A stretch of 64,000 bases of DNA from Daphnia pulex (taxonomy: Eukaryota; Arthropoda; Branchiopoda; Diplostraca; Daphniidae), in contig NC_060019.1 of the NCBI RefSeq assembly GCF_021134715.1, positions 13,034,001-13,098,000 on the forward strand, in the 5' to 3' direction. Shown piece after piece: positions 13,055 through 26,809 of the stretch. Below the pieces are notes generated by a model that saw only the letters and a program-made list of their open reading frames with translations, searched no databases and was not told the DNA's origin. A program made the position numbers and the translations under genes. How positions within the stretch are numbered: the stretch's first letter is position 1; each line of letters opens with the position of its first letter.

Positions 13055-16000
13055 AACGGGTTAATCCAAGCGGCATGTCTCACACACGGGGAACAAACCC
13101 AACAAGGCGGCAAATTATAGACCCAAAACCCCTTTTCTCTTCTTCTTCTTCGTCCAATTCTTTTCTTCAATGCACACAGAAAAGAGATGGAATAAAAAAA
13201 AGAGCTCTCCTTCTTCTTTCTTTTTTAACGGGGGGCTCCCCTTTAAAAAAGATGCACAATAGTGAGGCGACCAGTATGTTTAAACTGTTCATGTTTTGCA
13301 GGGAAGCACCAAAGAAGAAGAAGACGATGATGATGGCCTCTATACAAAAAGATACAAATCCTTCATAGACGGCCCTCGTCTCTTATTTTCTCTTCCAACA
13401 AAACAAAGCCAAAGAGAGAAAAAAAAAAGAAAATACGAGTTCGCCCAGCATGGGTCGGGAGAAAAAAGAAGGAAAATAAATAATGATAAGAGCAGAGAAT
13501 ACAAAAAAAATATCTCTCTCACGGGCCTGACAAATTCTCTTGTCCTTCCGTTTTTTTTTCTTTTATTTTCCCCTTTTTTTCTCTCTCCCACTCACTTCTC
13601 CAATGACAAATAAATATCCGTGTGTTTCTTATCGCCGAATTGAGAGATTCAATATAGCGATGCGTGTTAGTTTGCGGTGCCCAGCCGACGGCTCGCCATT
13701 GGTCCACTCATTTCAATTCTAATCCGTCCAAGAATGCCCTTTTTTTCTTTACAGGATTTCCTTTTCTTCCAACCCGTAAAAAAAAGATGGCAAACGTTTT
13801 ATCACGCGTGAAACAAGCCTTTCTCTCTGTACTATTGTGAAGAGCCCAGAGAAAAAAATGGGCCCGATTCTATTCAATGAATTTGTTCTCGTTTTGCTCA
13901 TTCACGTGACGACGAATGATTGACATGTCATCTCTCCATTTTTTGGGGTGATCTAGGGCACTCGATAATTTTACCCATTTCTGAATGTGTACATACCACT
14001 CGATTTAGCCCAGAATGTCGTACGCCGTAACCCTTAAACTTATTCACCAAAAAAAAAGGGGAATAATAATAAGATCCTCTTATGGACCGGGTCATCCACT
14101 TTGGAATTTTTTCGGGGTGAGATTCATGTGTTGTATACCTTTTTTTTTCTTTCGATTTCATTATTATTATTGGGCCTAGAGAGTTATAGAAAAGATTGTG
14201 GAAAAAAACACGGAAGGCAGCTGCTGCTCTTCATATTCTATTCCGCTTTTTTTGTTGACGTGCTGCTGTTGCTGCTGCGGGGGGTGGTGTCTCATCACCG
14301 TGATTGAGGTAACGACCTATACACTGATGGCCAGCCGCTGTGACACTGTACACAATATGTAGACTACTTTTTTTCTTTTTTTACGCCCCCGTAATCACCC
14401 AGCTGCCGCTGCTGTTGTACCTCTCCGGTTATGACGTAGACACGCGCCACATTTGATTCATAACAGCCGTGCCATCATCCGTTCTCCCTCTCTCCCCGAA
14501 AATAAAAAAGAGAAGATCCTCTTCAACCAACCAGAGCGCTGCATAATTATGCAACCAGCGGCATTATTATGATAGCAGTCTGTATTTGATGCAATTACTA
14601 TCGAATAAAATGAAGAGATTTTTTTAATAAAACGACCATCAAAAATTAAAGTTTCCCATGCAGAGACACATCCGGTTTGTGATCTCTGTGTGAGTGGTGG
14701 TCGAGTGTTTAATTAGCGACACACCAGAAAGAGATGCCGCTTTGTGTACACATACTTAAGAGAAATAACGATGTGTCGACCCGATTTGTTCTTCTTTTCT
14801 CTACTTAAGAAAAAAAGATAAACTGAAAATTTGTTGATCTTTTTTTCTTTTTCGTTTTTCTTTACTCACCGAAAAATTTGGAGAGAGAAAGGAAAGAAAA
14901 AGCAAAATCCGTTTTTCTTTTGTTTTCGACTTCTCATTACTTTACGAGACAAAAAAGTAGAAAATTGGAAATTCTTTTTTTTTCTTTTTTGGTTCTTTAA
15001 GGGATACGAAAAATTGGGTAGGGCGAGGGGTGTATAGTCTACCCTAATGGCCGCGCTTGAGTGAACAGGTACACATCAGTAGCTCACATACAACAACAGA
15101 TTGGCAATAGAATTTAAAAAAAGAAGCCTTTAAAGACAAGAAAGAAAAAATTGAAATTAAGAGTCGAGTTATAGAGAGCCGCCGGTAGTTGTCGTCTAAG
15201 AAACCATTTGATCCCGGGGGTTATAGGCGACGACTGTATAGATAAAATTACCGGATACAGTCAATGTAGTACATACAAGTGTTGAATATGATGAACCAGA
15301 CGGGTCCGGTGATCCCCCCTTTTCCTTCTACTTTTTTTTTTCGATTTATGAAACTCGAAAAAAATCTAAAAATGAATCACCACACGCGCGTCTACGGGTC
15401 AATCTGCTCTTTTTTTCGTGTGTGTGTTTGTCTGTATTGTCTTTCGGTCAAGAACAGGTGCGCTATCGCTCCGACTACTTCCGGCAAAAGTCTCTGGCTG
15501 ACATCCTCAAAAGAGGAAGAAGAAAAAACAAACAAAATCCAGCAGGAAAAACCAAATCGGAAGGAAGGAAGGAAAGGAAGTGCTTGACTGTGAAATTGGC
15601 ACGAGCGAACCCAGCGACGGCTGTGATGCCCGGAACCCCTGTGGAGTTGCTCCACACGCAGGTCACACGTAACGAACCAGTCGCCAGCACTTAACCCATC
15701 GGTTACACTAGGTGAAATCATCAAATGTATACAAGTAAAGACTGAATGAATGAATGGGGGTCACCTGTGCTATAAAGAAAAAAGAACTGCGTCAGATTCT
15801 AAATAAAAGGCTTTGATATTTCCGTTAAGGTGAAACGACACGAGAGAGGGGAGAGAGTTGAAAAGTTGTCTCTCTCTGCTTGTTCCGTATTGTTTTGTTT
15901 TTGGGACAAACATTTTGAGGTAGGGATAGGTAGTATAGCTACAGTCAGCGTTTTGTTGTAACCGTGTCCGTGTGCCACGCGCCCGGCCGCGGTTGCCAAC

Positions 16001-17414
16001 TGGCGCGCTACCGGAAATCAAAAGGTCAACTTCCGGGCAGAGGGCGAGACCATCAGGCCAAACGGGAGACGAAATAAAGAGAGAAAGAAGGGGGGGGGGG
16101 ATACCGAATAGAATGAAAATAAGGGACGAAAAACTTGAGAGTATTTTATACTTGTATATACGGCGTGTTTTGTTCCTCCCCCTCTTTTTCCTTCCTTCCT
16201 TCCTTCCGTATCATCACGACGATGAACTAAACAAAAACGTAACCTACCATTTATTTGGCACCGGTCAGTCATCATCATAGTTCACCCTCCACCTACTACC
16301 AGGTTATTTTATTTTTTCCAAAAAACTTGTAAGGGTCCCCCCCTTTAGTTGTGTCCATCATTTTTCTCCCCCCCCCTGTCCCCAAACAACTTGGCCCGGT
16401 ATAATTTCTAATGTCCATATAGTAGAGTCTACGATTTCACATTATCACCGGTGTGGGGGCATGACCAACCCCCCTTCCATAAACAACGCCACCTGATTCA
16501 AATCTGTGAATAACGGTCAGATTTGAAGTTTTGATTTACCGAAATCAGATCGAGAAATCAAAATTTTTGTTTTTCATCATCCCATGCAGTCAATTTGTGC
16601 GCGCATTCAAATTCTCACAGTTTCATTTCCCTCGAGAGTGTCGATAAGCCATTATGCACTGAAATAATCCGCGTTTTATAAGAAGATTAGCTCCTTAATA
16701 ACAACAGACGGCGGGTATATAGTGCCTTATCGACCTGGGTCCTCTCTTGGAAACAAACAATTTCACACGCGTCCGTCACATAGGCCAAAGATAATAATGA
16801 AACAAAAATCTGGATGACATCATTTCGAAAAGCTCCCCCAAGGGTCTTGTGTGATCACGGCCAATGCGATAATGAGGGATGGAGAAAAAAAAAATCAAAT
16901 TTCAACGGCGCCAAATGATTGCGCATCTATTGGGAGCGCTGACATTTGATGGCCCGTCTGGGTAAAGTATAGGAGTAAGCACTAGCGCGCTAAGTCCCTA
17001 TCCGAGCCAGTGATGAATAAAAGGGACCATGTGTGTTGCAGGAAATTGGATCCGCCAGTTATTTGTTCAGCGCATAAAGAAGGAAAAGAATCAAAAGACA
17101 CAGCCAAAAAGCGCAGAGAGTTCATAAGAGAGCATTCCCCACCCCTCCTTGTGCAATGTACGAGTTTCATATCGATGCCCTGCTTCATCTACACACACGG
17201 TACGGGTTATCATGGGGTAAATACAATCACGGGTTCCAGCATGTGTATATCACTGTATGTATATAGTTACTAAATATGGGGTGGGGGGGGGATAGAGAAC
17301 GCACTATAGGGGGCTCCGAGAGAAGGAGAGGGTGAAAAGGGGGAGGAGCTGGCCTATAACTTTTTGGCCGGCAAAGCTACTTACATTCGCGTCTATAGAA
17401 ACGGCGGGCAATCC

Positions 17415-17439
17415 GAGAAGAAGAAGAAGAAGAAGAAAA
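17415..17439. repeat. GAA-type trinucleotide microsatellite
   Basis: About eight near-perfect GAA/AAG units, read directly. Similar shorter tracts occur near 10281 and 42694. Confidence 0.85.
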
Positions 17440-19773
17440 GGGAGAAATCAGGAACGGAATAGAAAGGAGAGATCGGTCCAGCCTGGATAGAGAGCAACCA
17501 ATGGGAGAGTCAGCTGCCTGTCGTCTGATGGCCAAATCGTTGCTCTAAATCTCTTCTGTATATTTGTATTGTCATTATTCTCATGCGCGGAAAAAAAAGG
17601 AAAAAGTTCACCCCATTCCCTGCAGCAGGAGGCGACATACGTGTGTGCCTTTTGTTGGATATGCGAGCAACAAGTCGGTTACAAAGCTGCCCGGCTCAAA
17701 TGGGCAGCATTGGGGAGCGCTTATACAGACATCAAATGTCTTTGGCGAATCAAATCTTTCTTCTCTCTAGATCCAACTATCGAGTCATTTATCACAATAA
17801 ACAAGGAGGTAGTCCCTCTTTGCTTCAACTGTTTACAAAAACAAGCCTGATAGTCTGCAGTCGTTGTACAAATGAGCTAATGATCCCTGATTGAGAAAAA
17901 CATAAACGACAAGAGAAAAACAGTCCCAGTCTACGACATAGCTCTGGAATAATCGTACTCCGTAATAATGAGTTATAACAAAAGCCAACAAATAGACAAA
18001 AAAGAAGAATAGAAATGAAGTTGGCCTACCTTTAAGCCTGGGAAATACAGCCAGGCTTATCACAGCAGTTGCTCCGTCCTCTGGAGAGTTAAATGACGGG
18101 AAAAGGTCGTCCTCGTGAATACACCCACATTCACATGGGCATACACGAGATCAGAGTTTTCCCAATGAAACTGGATGATGTTCATCTAAGCGAAAAAGAA
18201 AAAATCAGTTATGAGAAAGTATTGACAGATACAACTAAGGAAAAGGTGAAATGAGACATTGGATAAATTGTAATTGAACAAGAGAATTGAAGATTTCCAC
18301 GTATGACTGCATTTATGCAAGCCATGCATCATTGAAATATCTAGCAGGTCGGAGGTATAAAAGAAACACAAATCATTATCCTAGCAGTGGTAGTAACATT
18401 ACTGCTGATGCCAGGTTAATACCAACACAAACTTGAACATCTTGTTGGTTAACGATGTCTGGCAAATCTGCACAAAGGAAAAGGTTATGTAACAGCAAAC
18501 AAACAACCATGGATCGACAGGGGGCTTACATGATGGAATTTAAGTTAGGAACTCACATTTCACAAAATTTGAACCGGTCTAACTATTCTATTTAAGTTTA
18601 CATTATCATACTATTTGCAATTTTAATTTGATTCACCTGCTAAACAGCATAGACCGCATCGACGATGTAACAAGCGATTCTATTGAGACGCGACCAGAAT
18701 TGAAACGACCAGACGCGACCACCACATTAATTGTAATTTCATTTGCCTTGCTATTTTTGGTGCAGCCACGTTTCCAAAAAAGTTACTGTTCCATTTCCTT
18801 TGTTGAAACCATCGAAACTGCCTGATTTCGAAACGTGTTGACGAATGCAGACGCGCCAATATTCTAATTAGCCATTGTCTAAGATATCGATAGTTAAAAA
18901 TGATTGAAAGAGTTAACCGAGTAACTTGAACGAACTACATAAATTATTGTATTATTGTTGACCGAAATCCCCACAATAAGACCCTAGATAGACTTAAAAA
19001 TAATGAAACGGAAATTCGTAAATATAAATAAACCATATGAAGGATCATTCCCCTCTCGACTATTTGGATGATTAACGATATGATTGCAACAAGTTATCGA
19101 TCAATGAAATGTCATTATTTGATTTCGTCTGCAATCAAATAGGCGGTCCCAAGTCGTTTTGCCATTTTTCTTGGAAGGAGGCGACTTCTTTTGCTTCTGC
19201 TGTTGATTTCCAGTGAAGAAAAGAAATGGCAAAGAGGCAAAAATGTGTGTCAATGGCAACGACTGCTGTGGATGGTCAAAAAAGTAAAGGAAAGCCATGA
19301 CTTGCTGGTGGCAAAGAAGAAGAGCCATGGGATTTGATTTGTCCTCCTGGCTGCCAAAGGATGGGCGAGAGGGCGGGCAAAGAGTAAGGCCTGACGGCCA
19401 AATGGAAGAAGCCCTTTTGGGTTGACTGGGCGGATCAAAGGTCACCCCCTCCAAACCCCCCCTACCCACTCCCTTTCCATCTCCTTTGTAACCCCCCCTC
19501 TCACCCTATAGCACACCCATTGCCTATGTACGTATTTTTCTACCCCCACCCTGGGCTGTGACTTGACGGGACTCGCCCGACGTCAAAAGGCCCAAATCTC
19601 GGTCCACTTTTCAACAGTTGCCAACCATCTGCCCAGCGAGTCAGGTCGTCTCTCGTGTTTCCTCTCAACGACCTCATCTCTTCCGGACTTTTGTGTGTTT
19701 TCTCTTCTCTCACAACCAAGAAAAGATTTTTGCGGATTTTTCCGGTTTTTACATTTCGTGAAAGTTTCGACCA

Positions 19774-21981
19774 ATGAAGTCCTCACCAGTCGACATGGAT
19801 CTCCGTCTCAGCCAAAAGAGCTCCAACTCAACTCCGTCCAGTAAGTTCACAACATTTCTTGCCAATCCGCCAGAAATTGAGGAAATTTAAAAATTTTGGT
19901 TTTTCTCCTTCAGGCCGGATCCTGTACGATATTCCGTGCAGAGTGTGCCAGGATCATTCCTCTGGCAAACATTACGGCATCTTTGCTTGCGATGGATGCG
20001 CCGGATTCTTCAAGGTACGTTGATGGACACAACATCATTTTTCCGCAAAAGTTTCTTGTTTTTGACATTGTTGCCAGTGCGTTGTGGGACCAGATTGTTG
20101 ACTTGTTTTCTCTTCTTCTTCTATTCCATCATATAGCGTTCCATTCGCCGGAATCGCCAGTACGTTTGCAAGGCCAAGAGTGAGGGGGCCTGTTTGGTTG
20201 ATAAGACCCACCGCAACCAATGCCGGGCCTGCCGACTCCGCAAATGCGTTGAAGTTGGAATGAACAAAGATGGTAAGTGAATTACACATCATCAGCCAAT
20301 CAACTGGAATGTTAATTAATTAATTTCTCTTCATATTTAGCCGTTCAACACGAACGCGGACCAAGGAACTCGACTCTGCGCCGCCAAATGTCCATGTTCT
20401 ACTCGATGAAAGGATCGACTTCGTCGTCGCCGGAAAACAACAACGGATCGGCCGACGCCGACAGTCCGCCACCGTCGACCGGTCGGGCTAGCCCGTTGAT
20501 GCCGTCGGGAATGACTACGCCCCCGTCGTCGTCCACTTCGATCCCCATGTTCCGTCCGCAGCAAATGGGCGCCTTTTCGCCACCGGCCACTTCGACGCCG
20601 ACCAGCAACACGGTCCTCAGCGTCTCATCTTCACCTCCGTCCAGTTTGCTCAACTGCCCAACGGCCGACCACCACCACCACCACCTGTCCCATCACTTGA
20701 CCCTGGCCGAAAGGATGTCCATGTCCCTGTTGTCTCATCACGCAGCCCGGCCCATGAACCTCTTGTGCGCTCCTCAGCCCAAGGTACATCATCATCTCTT
20801 TATTTCACCACACAATTCTGGGAATAGTCGCAATTAACTGTGGGATTGGATTAGCCAAACAAAAGTAGAGAAGAGATCAACAAATTTGCAATGGACAGGG
20901 TTAAAGAAACAACAAAGAACTTTTTCTTTTGGAATTTTCTCAAACTAAAATGGGCCACTGACTTTTTCACATACCTGACGCAAGGTCGATTGGGAATTTG
21001 ACCTCACCTGAGATTACCAAAAAGTCACACAGTTGTTTCTATTTCCATTCTACTTTTGGTCATTGTTTTTTTACTTTTCCAGCTTTTAATCCGATAGGCT
21101 TATCTAATTGAAGTCGTTTTCTGATTATTATTATTCTCGGCTAATGAGCATTTCTTGGGGGAATCTTCTTTTATTCGATTGGATAGTTGAATTAACCATT
21201 TCTATTTTTGCAGTATCCACATGAAATGTTCAACGCCGTTCCGGCCGCTGCCGCCGCCGCCATGATGCCGTGGAACTTTAGTCCCGAAACCATTTGCGAA
21301 TCAGCTGCCCGTTTGCTTTTCATGAACGTGCGATGGGCCAAGAGCGTGCCAGCTTTCACGACCCTGCCATCCCGCGACCAAATCATCTTGTTGGAGGAGA
21401 GCTGGAGGGAACTGTTTGTCCTGGGCGCCGCTCAATTCACGCTGCCCATCGAAGCTGGCACGTTGATGACGGCGCTAGGCCTCAGCAGCTCACCTTTCGG
21501 TCTGAGTGGCATGCCCTGCCCGCCCACAATGCCGGCCGTCAGCACCGAGCGCCAGTTAGGCCTCCTCAGCGAAATCAAGGCCTTCCAGGAAACGGTGGCC
21601 AAGTTCAAACAAATGAACGTCGACGCCACCGAATACGCTTGTCTCCGCGCCGTCATTCTCTTCAAAACCTGTAAGTTCATTTTTTTTTATTTCATTAGAA
21701 TTCTCGAAACTCATTTTTTCTTTTTAATTCTAATAGCTGCTGGATTACGAGATATTCCATCCGCCGTCAATTTGCAAGACCAGGCCCAGTTGACGCTGAG
21801 CCGTTACGTTTCGACGGCCTACCCGAACCAGCCGCTCCGCTTCGGCCGTCTTTTGCTCCTCCTGCCCGCTCTGCGCACCATCGCTCCTTCGACGATCGAA
21901 GAATTGTTTTTCCGCAAGACGATCGGCAACATCCCCATCGAGCGCATCATCAGCGACATGTACAAGTCTGGTGATTTGTAA
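19774..21981 (+). CDS. tll: Tailless, orphan nuclear receptor (NR2E family)
   Basis: Six exons join in frame: 19774-19840, 19914-20014, 20137-20272, 20341-20783, 21214-21670, 21737-21981 (482 residues). Residues 31-93 form the two-zinc-finger DNA-binding domain; all eight zinc cysteines are present (CRVC, CDGC, C67, C75, CRAC, C93). The P-box CDGCAG followed by FFKRS, and the post-finger stretch [20 protein letters not shown], are diagnostic of tailless/TLX rather than dissatisfaction or PNR. A Ser/Pro/His-rich hinge covers about 102-249. The ligand-binding domain (about 255-482) starts with [20 protein letters not shown], contains the [17 protein letters not shown] signature and ends in an AF-2-like [11 protein letters not shown]. 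In insects tailless is a transcriptional repressor for head and brain patterning and neural progenitors. A second in-frame ATG lies at 19795. The protein acts in the nucleus and binds AAGTCA-type half sites (family knowledge). Confidence 0.95.
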
Positions 21982-24962
21982 AACAGAAAAATGCCTTTAA
22001 AAACATTGTGTTTCACCTAATAATTAACCGTTTATGTAATTTACCCTGCCATGTTGTACAAACTTGTACAAAGAAATTTAAATTTAAAAAAATCAGGAAA
22101 TCAGAGAAAACCGTTTTTGATATTTTTGTCATTTGCTCAGAAATAGCGTCCAGCATTTTTTTTTGGGGTCCCATTTGCCAGTTGTGTGTATTTGATTGTT
22201 TCATTTCAAACTCTCTTCAATACAAGTTATTCCCATTTAAAGCCTCCACGTCATGTTTGCCGAGAAGAAACGCCGCCATATGTCCATTGACTCACCGCAA
22301 ATGGCCGACAACTTTTTTTTCCCAAAAGAAAAAAGTTTGAATTGAATTGAATCACTCCCCCCTTCCGTGAATGATGTGGTGGTTGATGATCATCGAACTG
22401 TCTATCAAACAATCCTCTTGTTACACACACACAAAAAGTTGTGTAGGGTCAGCCGGCGATAGTGGAGGATATAACCCTCGAAGCAAATCGACAACCGCCA
22501 TTGGTTTGTGTAGAGTTTAGTCGTTATATATTATAGTAGCAGTTGATCAATAATGAGGGGGGGCGATAGAGATGAGGAGAGAAAGAGGAGGAGTTGCAAT
22601 CTATACAAAAGGGAAGGGGTTTGACAGCCATCAAACAAGGCTTAAATAGAATGCTGTACTCTCTATATATCTAAAGTTTGCTGGGAACACAAATATACAA
22701 CATGGAAGCCTACAGCTTCTTTATTTTCCCCTTTTTATGAAACAAGGTGTTGAGCTGCTTCCTAAATACTTTTTTCCTCTTCTTCTCCCAGCCCTCTTCC
22801 ACCCTCCCATTTCTGGCTGAAGAAGAAGCTTTTGAGCCTATATGGTATAAATTTAGAAAATGAAAAGATACTAGTAGCTTTGACAAATTTCTCTCTTTTC
22901 AATGTGCCGCTTCTCTCTGTTCATTTTCATCAGCTTCTTCTCTCTTTGCTCAACAGTCGGCAAATGGATGCGGACCAATTTGCTCCGTCAATCATTCAGG
23001 CTCAGCTTCAGTCCAGTCCAGCACTCTGTTCTCTTCTCCTTAGACCCGTTGCTATATCTGGAAATCTCTGGGGTCAATTATACGCTACCACTACTCTACT
23101 CTATACTAGGTACTACTAAACTGTGTAGAGACCGATTTGTCAATGATGAAAATGAACCCTTGTTTGAGCGGATTAGAGCGACCATGCAAATCTACTCGAT
23201 CGATATGCAGCAGTATACATCGACACAGAGAGCCAATGTAACCGTTGCTTGATGTGATTAAAAATATCTCGGGTCGTTTCATTCATTCTCATTTCAAACG
23301 GTTCAATTCACGTCGACGAGCGCAGACAAAAAAAGATTTTTGGCAAATCTAATCAAATCGATTATTCCCCTCGCTGATTTATTTGCAGCTATTACCAACA
23401 ACTGTTTATACCCTGGTCGTCATAAAAGCCAATATGTTTATAGTCCATGTTATAATTATTATAGAGGATTCATTTCAAATATAGTACTATATTCAAACCG
23501 TTTCTTTTATAAATAAACTTTTTTTTAAAAGTTGAGTCAGGGGTTGTCCACTTCCGGAGATTGGAACACGCCAAGGAGGAGCAACTTCCGTGCAAATTCA
23601 TCACCAGAACACAAGCGTATCGAATCGGTCAAATTGGGAAGGAGGAGCAACTCGATTATCCGTTTCTCCACCCTCACCACCTCGGTGCTAGACTACTCCT
23701 CCTCCGGAATAGTTTTCTTCAAAAGAATCCATCAGCATCCACATAAACTCCAGCCGAGAGAGAGAGAGAGAAAAGGGCCTAAACGAATGTGAACAAATGA
23801 ACAATAAACTTAAACCCCGTTTCACTCTTTTCATCAGAAAAGATGGGCGGCGTGCTCACCTTTGACAAGTGGAAAATCTTTTTCTCTAATACTGTTTCTC
23901 AGTGTCCCCTACATACATGTACATACTGCTGGACTATTAATATCCGCGCGCTGGATTAGCAACAAAACAGACTGGGGCAAATCAGACCCCTCAATCGTGA
24001 GAACCATATCATTAATTGGTCTCTCTTCTCTTTTTTTCCCCATTTCGTACACGTCTAATTCAAACACACACACAAAAAAGTGTGCTTTGTTTTATTTCAT
24101 TTCAAGATGATCATCAACTCTTCTCCTCCGGTGTAGATTCTCCTTTTTCCCTGTGTGTCCAGCTACCGACAACAAGGTATAGATTTTTAAGAAAAGGTTT
24201 TCACAAGTCTTTCCACTCTTAGTTAGAAGGGATCGGTGTGAAACAAGAGAACTGAAACTATACATATATCTACTGCGTGGATATCGGACGCTGGGCATCT
24301 CTGTATGCTGGACAGGGTCGTCTTATTTTCCCACAATTTTCTTCGGTCCGAAAGTCCGATGGAATCCATTCAGCAACCGGCGATGGGTCGCTCTTTTATG
24401 TTTAGTTTCTCTTTTAGCCTGAAATCAAAAGAGGAAGAGACCGCACTACTCTCGGATCAACGGCTATTCGTTTCCGTTTCACTGGGACCCGTTTCTCTGC
24501 TGAGACGCACAGAAGGAAACGGAGGATTTGTTCCTTATTCTCAAGATCGGCTATGATGACCTCCTGATCGTCATCTTCCCAGGGCAGTAATTATTGGATT
24601 GCTATTCATCCCAGGCTTCGTAGGGCAGCAGCACCCACCATGTATCATCTTACACGTAAGCCACTCGCGACGGTTTGCATTCAAAAACTGAAAATGAGTT
24701 TGAAAAAAAAAAGAAAAAACCTTTTAACGTCGTCGTGGCCGCACAACAACAACAACAACAATCAGCGCTTTTCTTGAGAACATGGACCCAATTTTCCACA
24801 TATCAAATTCAACTTGTATTGTGTATGTCTGTGCAAGACATGTTTGAAGTTCTTTCATGACTATATGTGAAACCTATTGTGCACCGGGGGGGATTAATGC
24901 AAGGAGGGAGAGTCTTCAGCGTATGACAGAAGGTTGGCCAAAGGAGAAAATTCAGTGGGGAT
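21982..24962. other. 3' flank of tailless and spacer
   Basis: AT-rich sequence with microsatellite-like CT/GA runs. The open frame around 23561-23746 contains a direct repeat (AGGAGGAGCAACT near 23573 and 23641) but no domain, promoter or splice context. No gene is called. Confidence 0.45.
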
Positions 24963-26706
24963 CTACTCGGGTTTGAACCTGATCATACGCAACGCTGACG
25001 TGTGAATGTATTCCATCACTTCGACGGGGATGTAAGGCATTTTCTCTTGGAGATCGGCCACCAATTTGTCGAGTTTCTTCACTTGCTGGTCGACAATCTG
25101 CGGAGAAATAAATTCCAGTTAAACTTTCCCTATTTTAATAATTTCATTTGCGTCATAATTACCAGACGATAAGTTTTGGCAACCAGTTGCAAAACGGATT
25201 GAGCTTCTTTCAAGCCTGCCCCAACCAGTCCCATGACGGATTGGGATCCGGTATGTTTGCCGGCGGATTTGAACCCTGTGACGGGGTCGACAGCCGGAAC
25301 ATCCTGAACAACCAATCCCTGCACCAACATTCCTTGAACTTCGGAACGAGCTCCCAGCATTTGGAAAATTTCCGAGAAAGTTTTGTTGGCCAAAAATTCA
25401 TCGGCAATCTAATCGGAAGTGGCAGAAAGCGTCAAACAATTGATTATCTAATTCCTTCCTGGATAAAACGGAAATTCCAGGAATTGTCAAAATTATATAT
25501 ATACCCCGTGGATGACGCCGGGGAGAGTGCCCAGCCACTCGACGATGTGCTGGAAGGCCTCATCTTTCATCAATTCGCTAACGACATCGGCAATGATCTG
25601 CTCAAGGTTTAAACTCGACATTTTCGCGTTGTTGGAATCCAGCGAAATCATCAGTCCGGCAAAGGATGGACGTAATCCTGCAATCTTTTGATCCGCTTCG
25701 GCCACTTCTTTTTCCAAGTAGTGGATCGTTTGCTCATTGGGCCAGCGTGTCCTTTCGTATATAGCCAAGGTTAGCAATTCCAATTAAAAAAGAGTCAAAT
25801 TATGAATTCTAATAATACCTCCTGGAAGATGATTGGACAGCAGAGTTGACAAATTCTTCGGCGATGGCAAACGATCCCTGAACGAATCCATCGATTTGAG
25901 CTATCTCTTGAAACAAATGATCCTTTAATCGGTTGACGATGATGTCTTCAATTTCTGAACGAATCGCTGCGGGCAGATGAATCTGTTCTTCAAGCGCACG
26001 GTGAATGCCACCTTGAATGGCCGTTCGTAGACTTCGTTCGGACCAATCTGTTGGGAATAAAATGATTGGTGGGTTATTATTTGACACTTGAGTTACACAC
26101 CGATTCATTTCGCTACAACAGCTACCTGCCCACTTGAACCAAACCCCGCCTTATTTTGACACATTTAATCTCAAATTTTGAATTTTTCTAGCGTTTAGTG
26201 CACCGAGTTCCAGTTTTGGCAGGTAGGTGGCTCGGTAGCTTCGCTAGCTGCCGAAAATTGGAAAAATGGAAAGATACGTTATCGCCATTGAACATCGCAG
26301 AAGTGCGTTCTCGATCCCCTTTTTACTTTTGGTCCGTCTGAAAAACACTGTCTGAAACATCTAAAACAAGTTTTCGTAAATAAATCAAAAGAATTAACAT
26401 ATCAAACGCAAAACCGAAAATATCCACTTTGATCTGGTTAGAACTGCAACACCACTGTGAGTGAAGTCGACTCTTTACCAGGAACACGCGGAAAAAATAG
26501 AATACATTCGAGAAATTCAATTGACCCCAGATACCAGTTATGGTGAAAAAAGCCTATGGCTTGAATATTTTACGATTCCAAAAATCACGCTCAAGGGGGT
26601 TTCATCCACGAGGAGAGTTTCACTTACGTTGATTGACCACTCCGGCACCACTGCAGAACGCAACAGCGAGCAACAACGTCGTGGCGAAAATGAAGTCCGA
26701 CCTCAT
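24963..26706 (-). CDS. Secreted helical protein of unknown function, possibly insect-allergen-repeat-like
   Basis: Five exons on the minus strand: 26706-26628, 26047-25819, 25751-25505, 25408-25163, 25097-24963. They splice in phases 1, 2, 0, 0 to give 311 residues. Residues 1 to about 20 are a clean signal peptide (MRSDFIFATTLLLAVAFCSG). The rest is mostly amphipathic helix with almost no cysteine. The segment LNLEQIIADVVSELMKDEAF, then HIVEWLGTLPGV and FSEIFQMLGA, recalls the helical repeat of the insect allergen-related family (Bla g 1 / microvillar G12: paired short helices ending in LP), but the match is weak. If correct, it would be a gut-lumen lipid-binding type protein. Otherwise it is a lineage-specific secreted protein. 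The core promoter is well formed: TATAAA at 26803-26808 and TCAGT at 26770-26774. Exon structure is certain; function is not. Confidence 0.8.
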
Positions 26707-26769
26707 GACGATGAAAAATAACTTTTTCAGCAAGTAAAAACTAAAAAAAAACAACTTCAAGTGTGAACG

Positions 26770-26774
26770 ACTGA
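26770..26774 (-). promoter_or_regulatory. Initiator (TCAGT)
   Basis: TCAGT on the minus strand at the expected distance from the TATA box at 26803-26808. The predicted transcription start is the A near 26772. Confidence 0.65.
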
Positions 26775-26802
26775 AACAACTGTAAAGGCGAGGCGATTAC
26801 AA

Positions 26803-26808
26803 TTTATA
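26803..26808 (-). promoter_or_regulatory. TATA box of the secreted helical protein gene
   Basis: TATAAA on the minus strand. An arthropod initiator TCAGT lies about 31-36 nt downstream at 26774-26770, and the ATG is about 66 nt after that. Confidence 0.7.
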
Positions 26809-26809
26809 A

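Larger units (their letters stand above)
10214..19560. other. Long gene-poor tract upstream of tailless
   Basis: About 9 kb with no supported gene. It holds many microsatellites (AGA near 10281-10298, TG at 13035-13054, GAA near 17415-17439), purine/pyrimidine-biased runs and scattered short frames. Given the adjacent developmental regulator, it probably carries cis-regulatory modules. That is inference from context; I did not identify specific enhancer motifs. Confidence 0.45.

Noticed and set aside
23561-23746. 61-codon frame with an internal direct repeat
   Set aside because: The repeat is only about 13 nt and there is no domain, start context or neighbouring exon.
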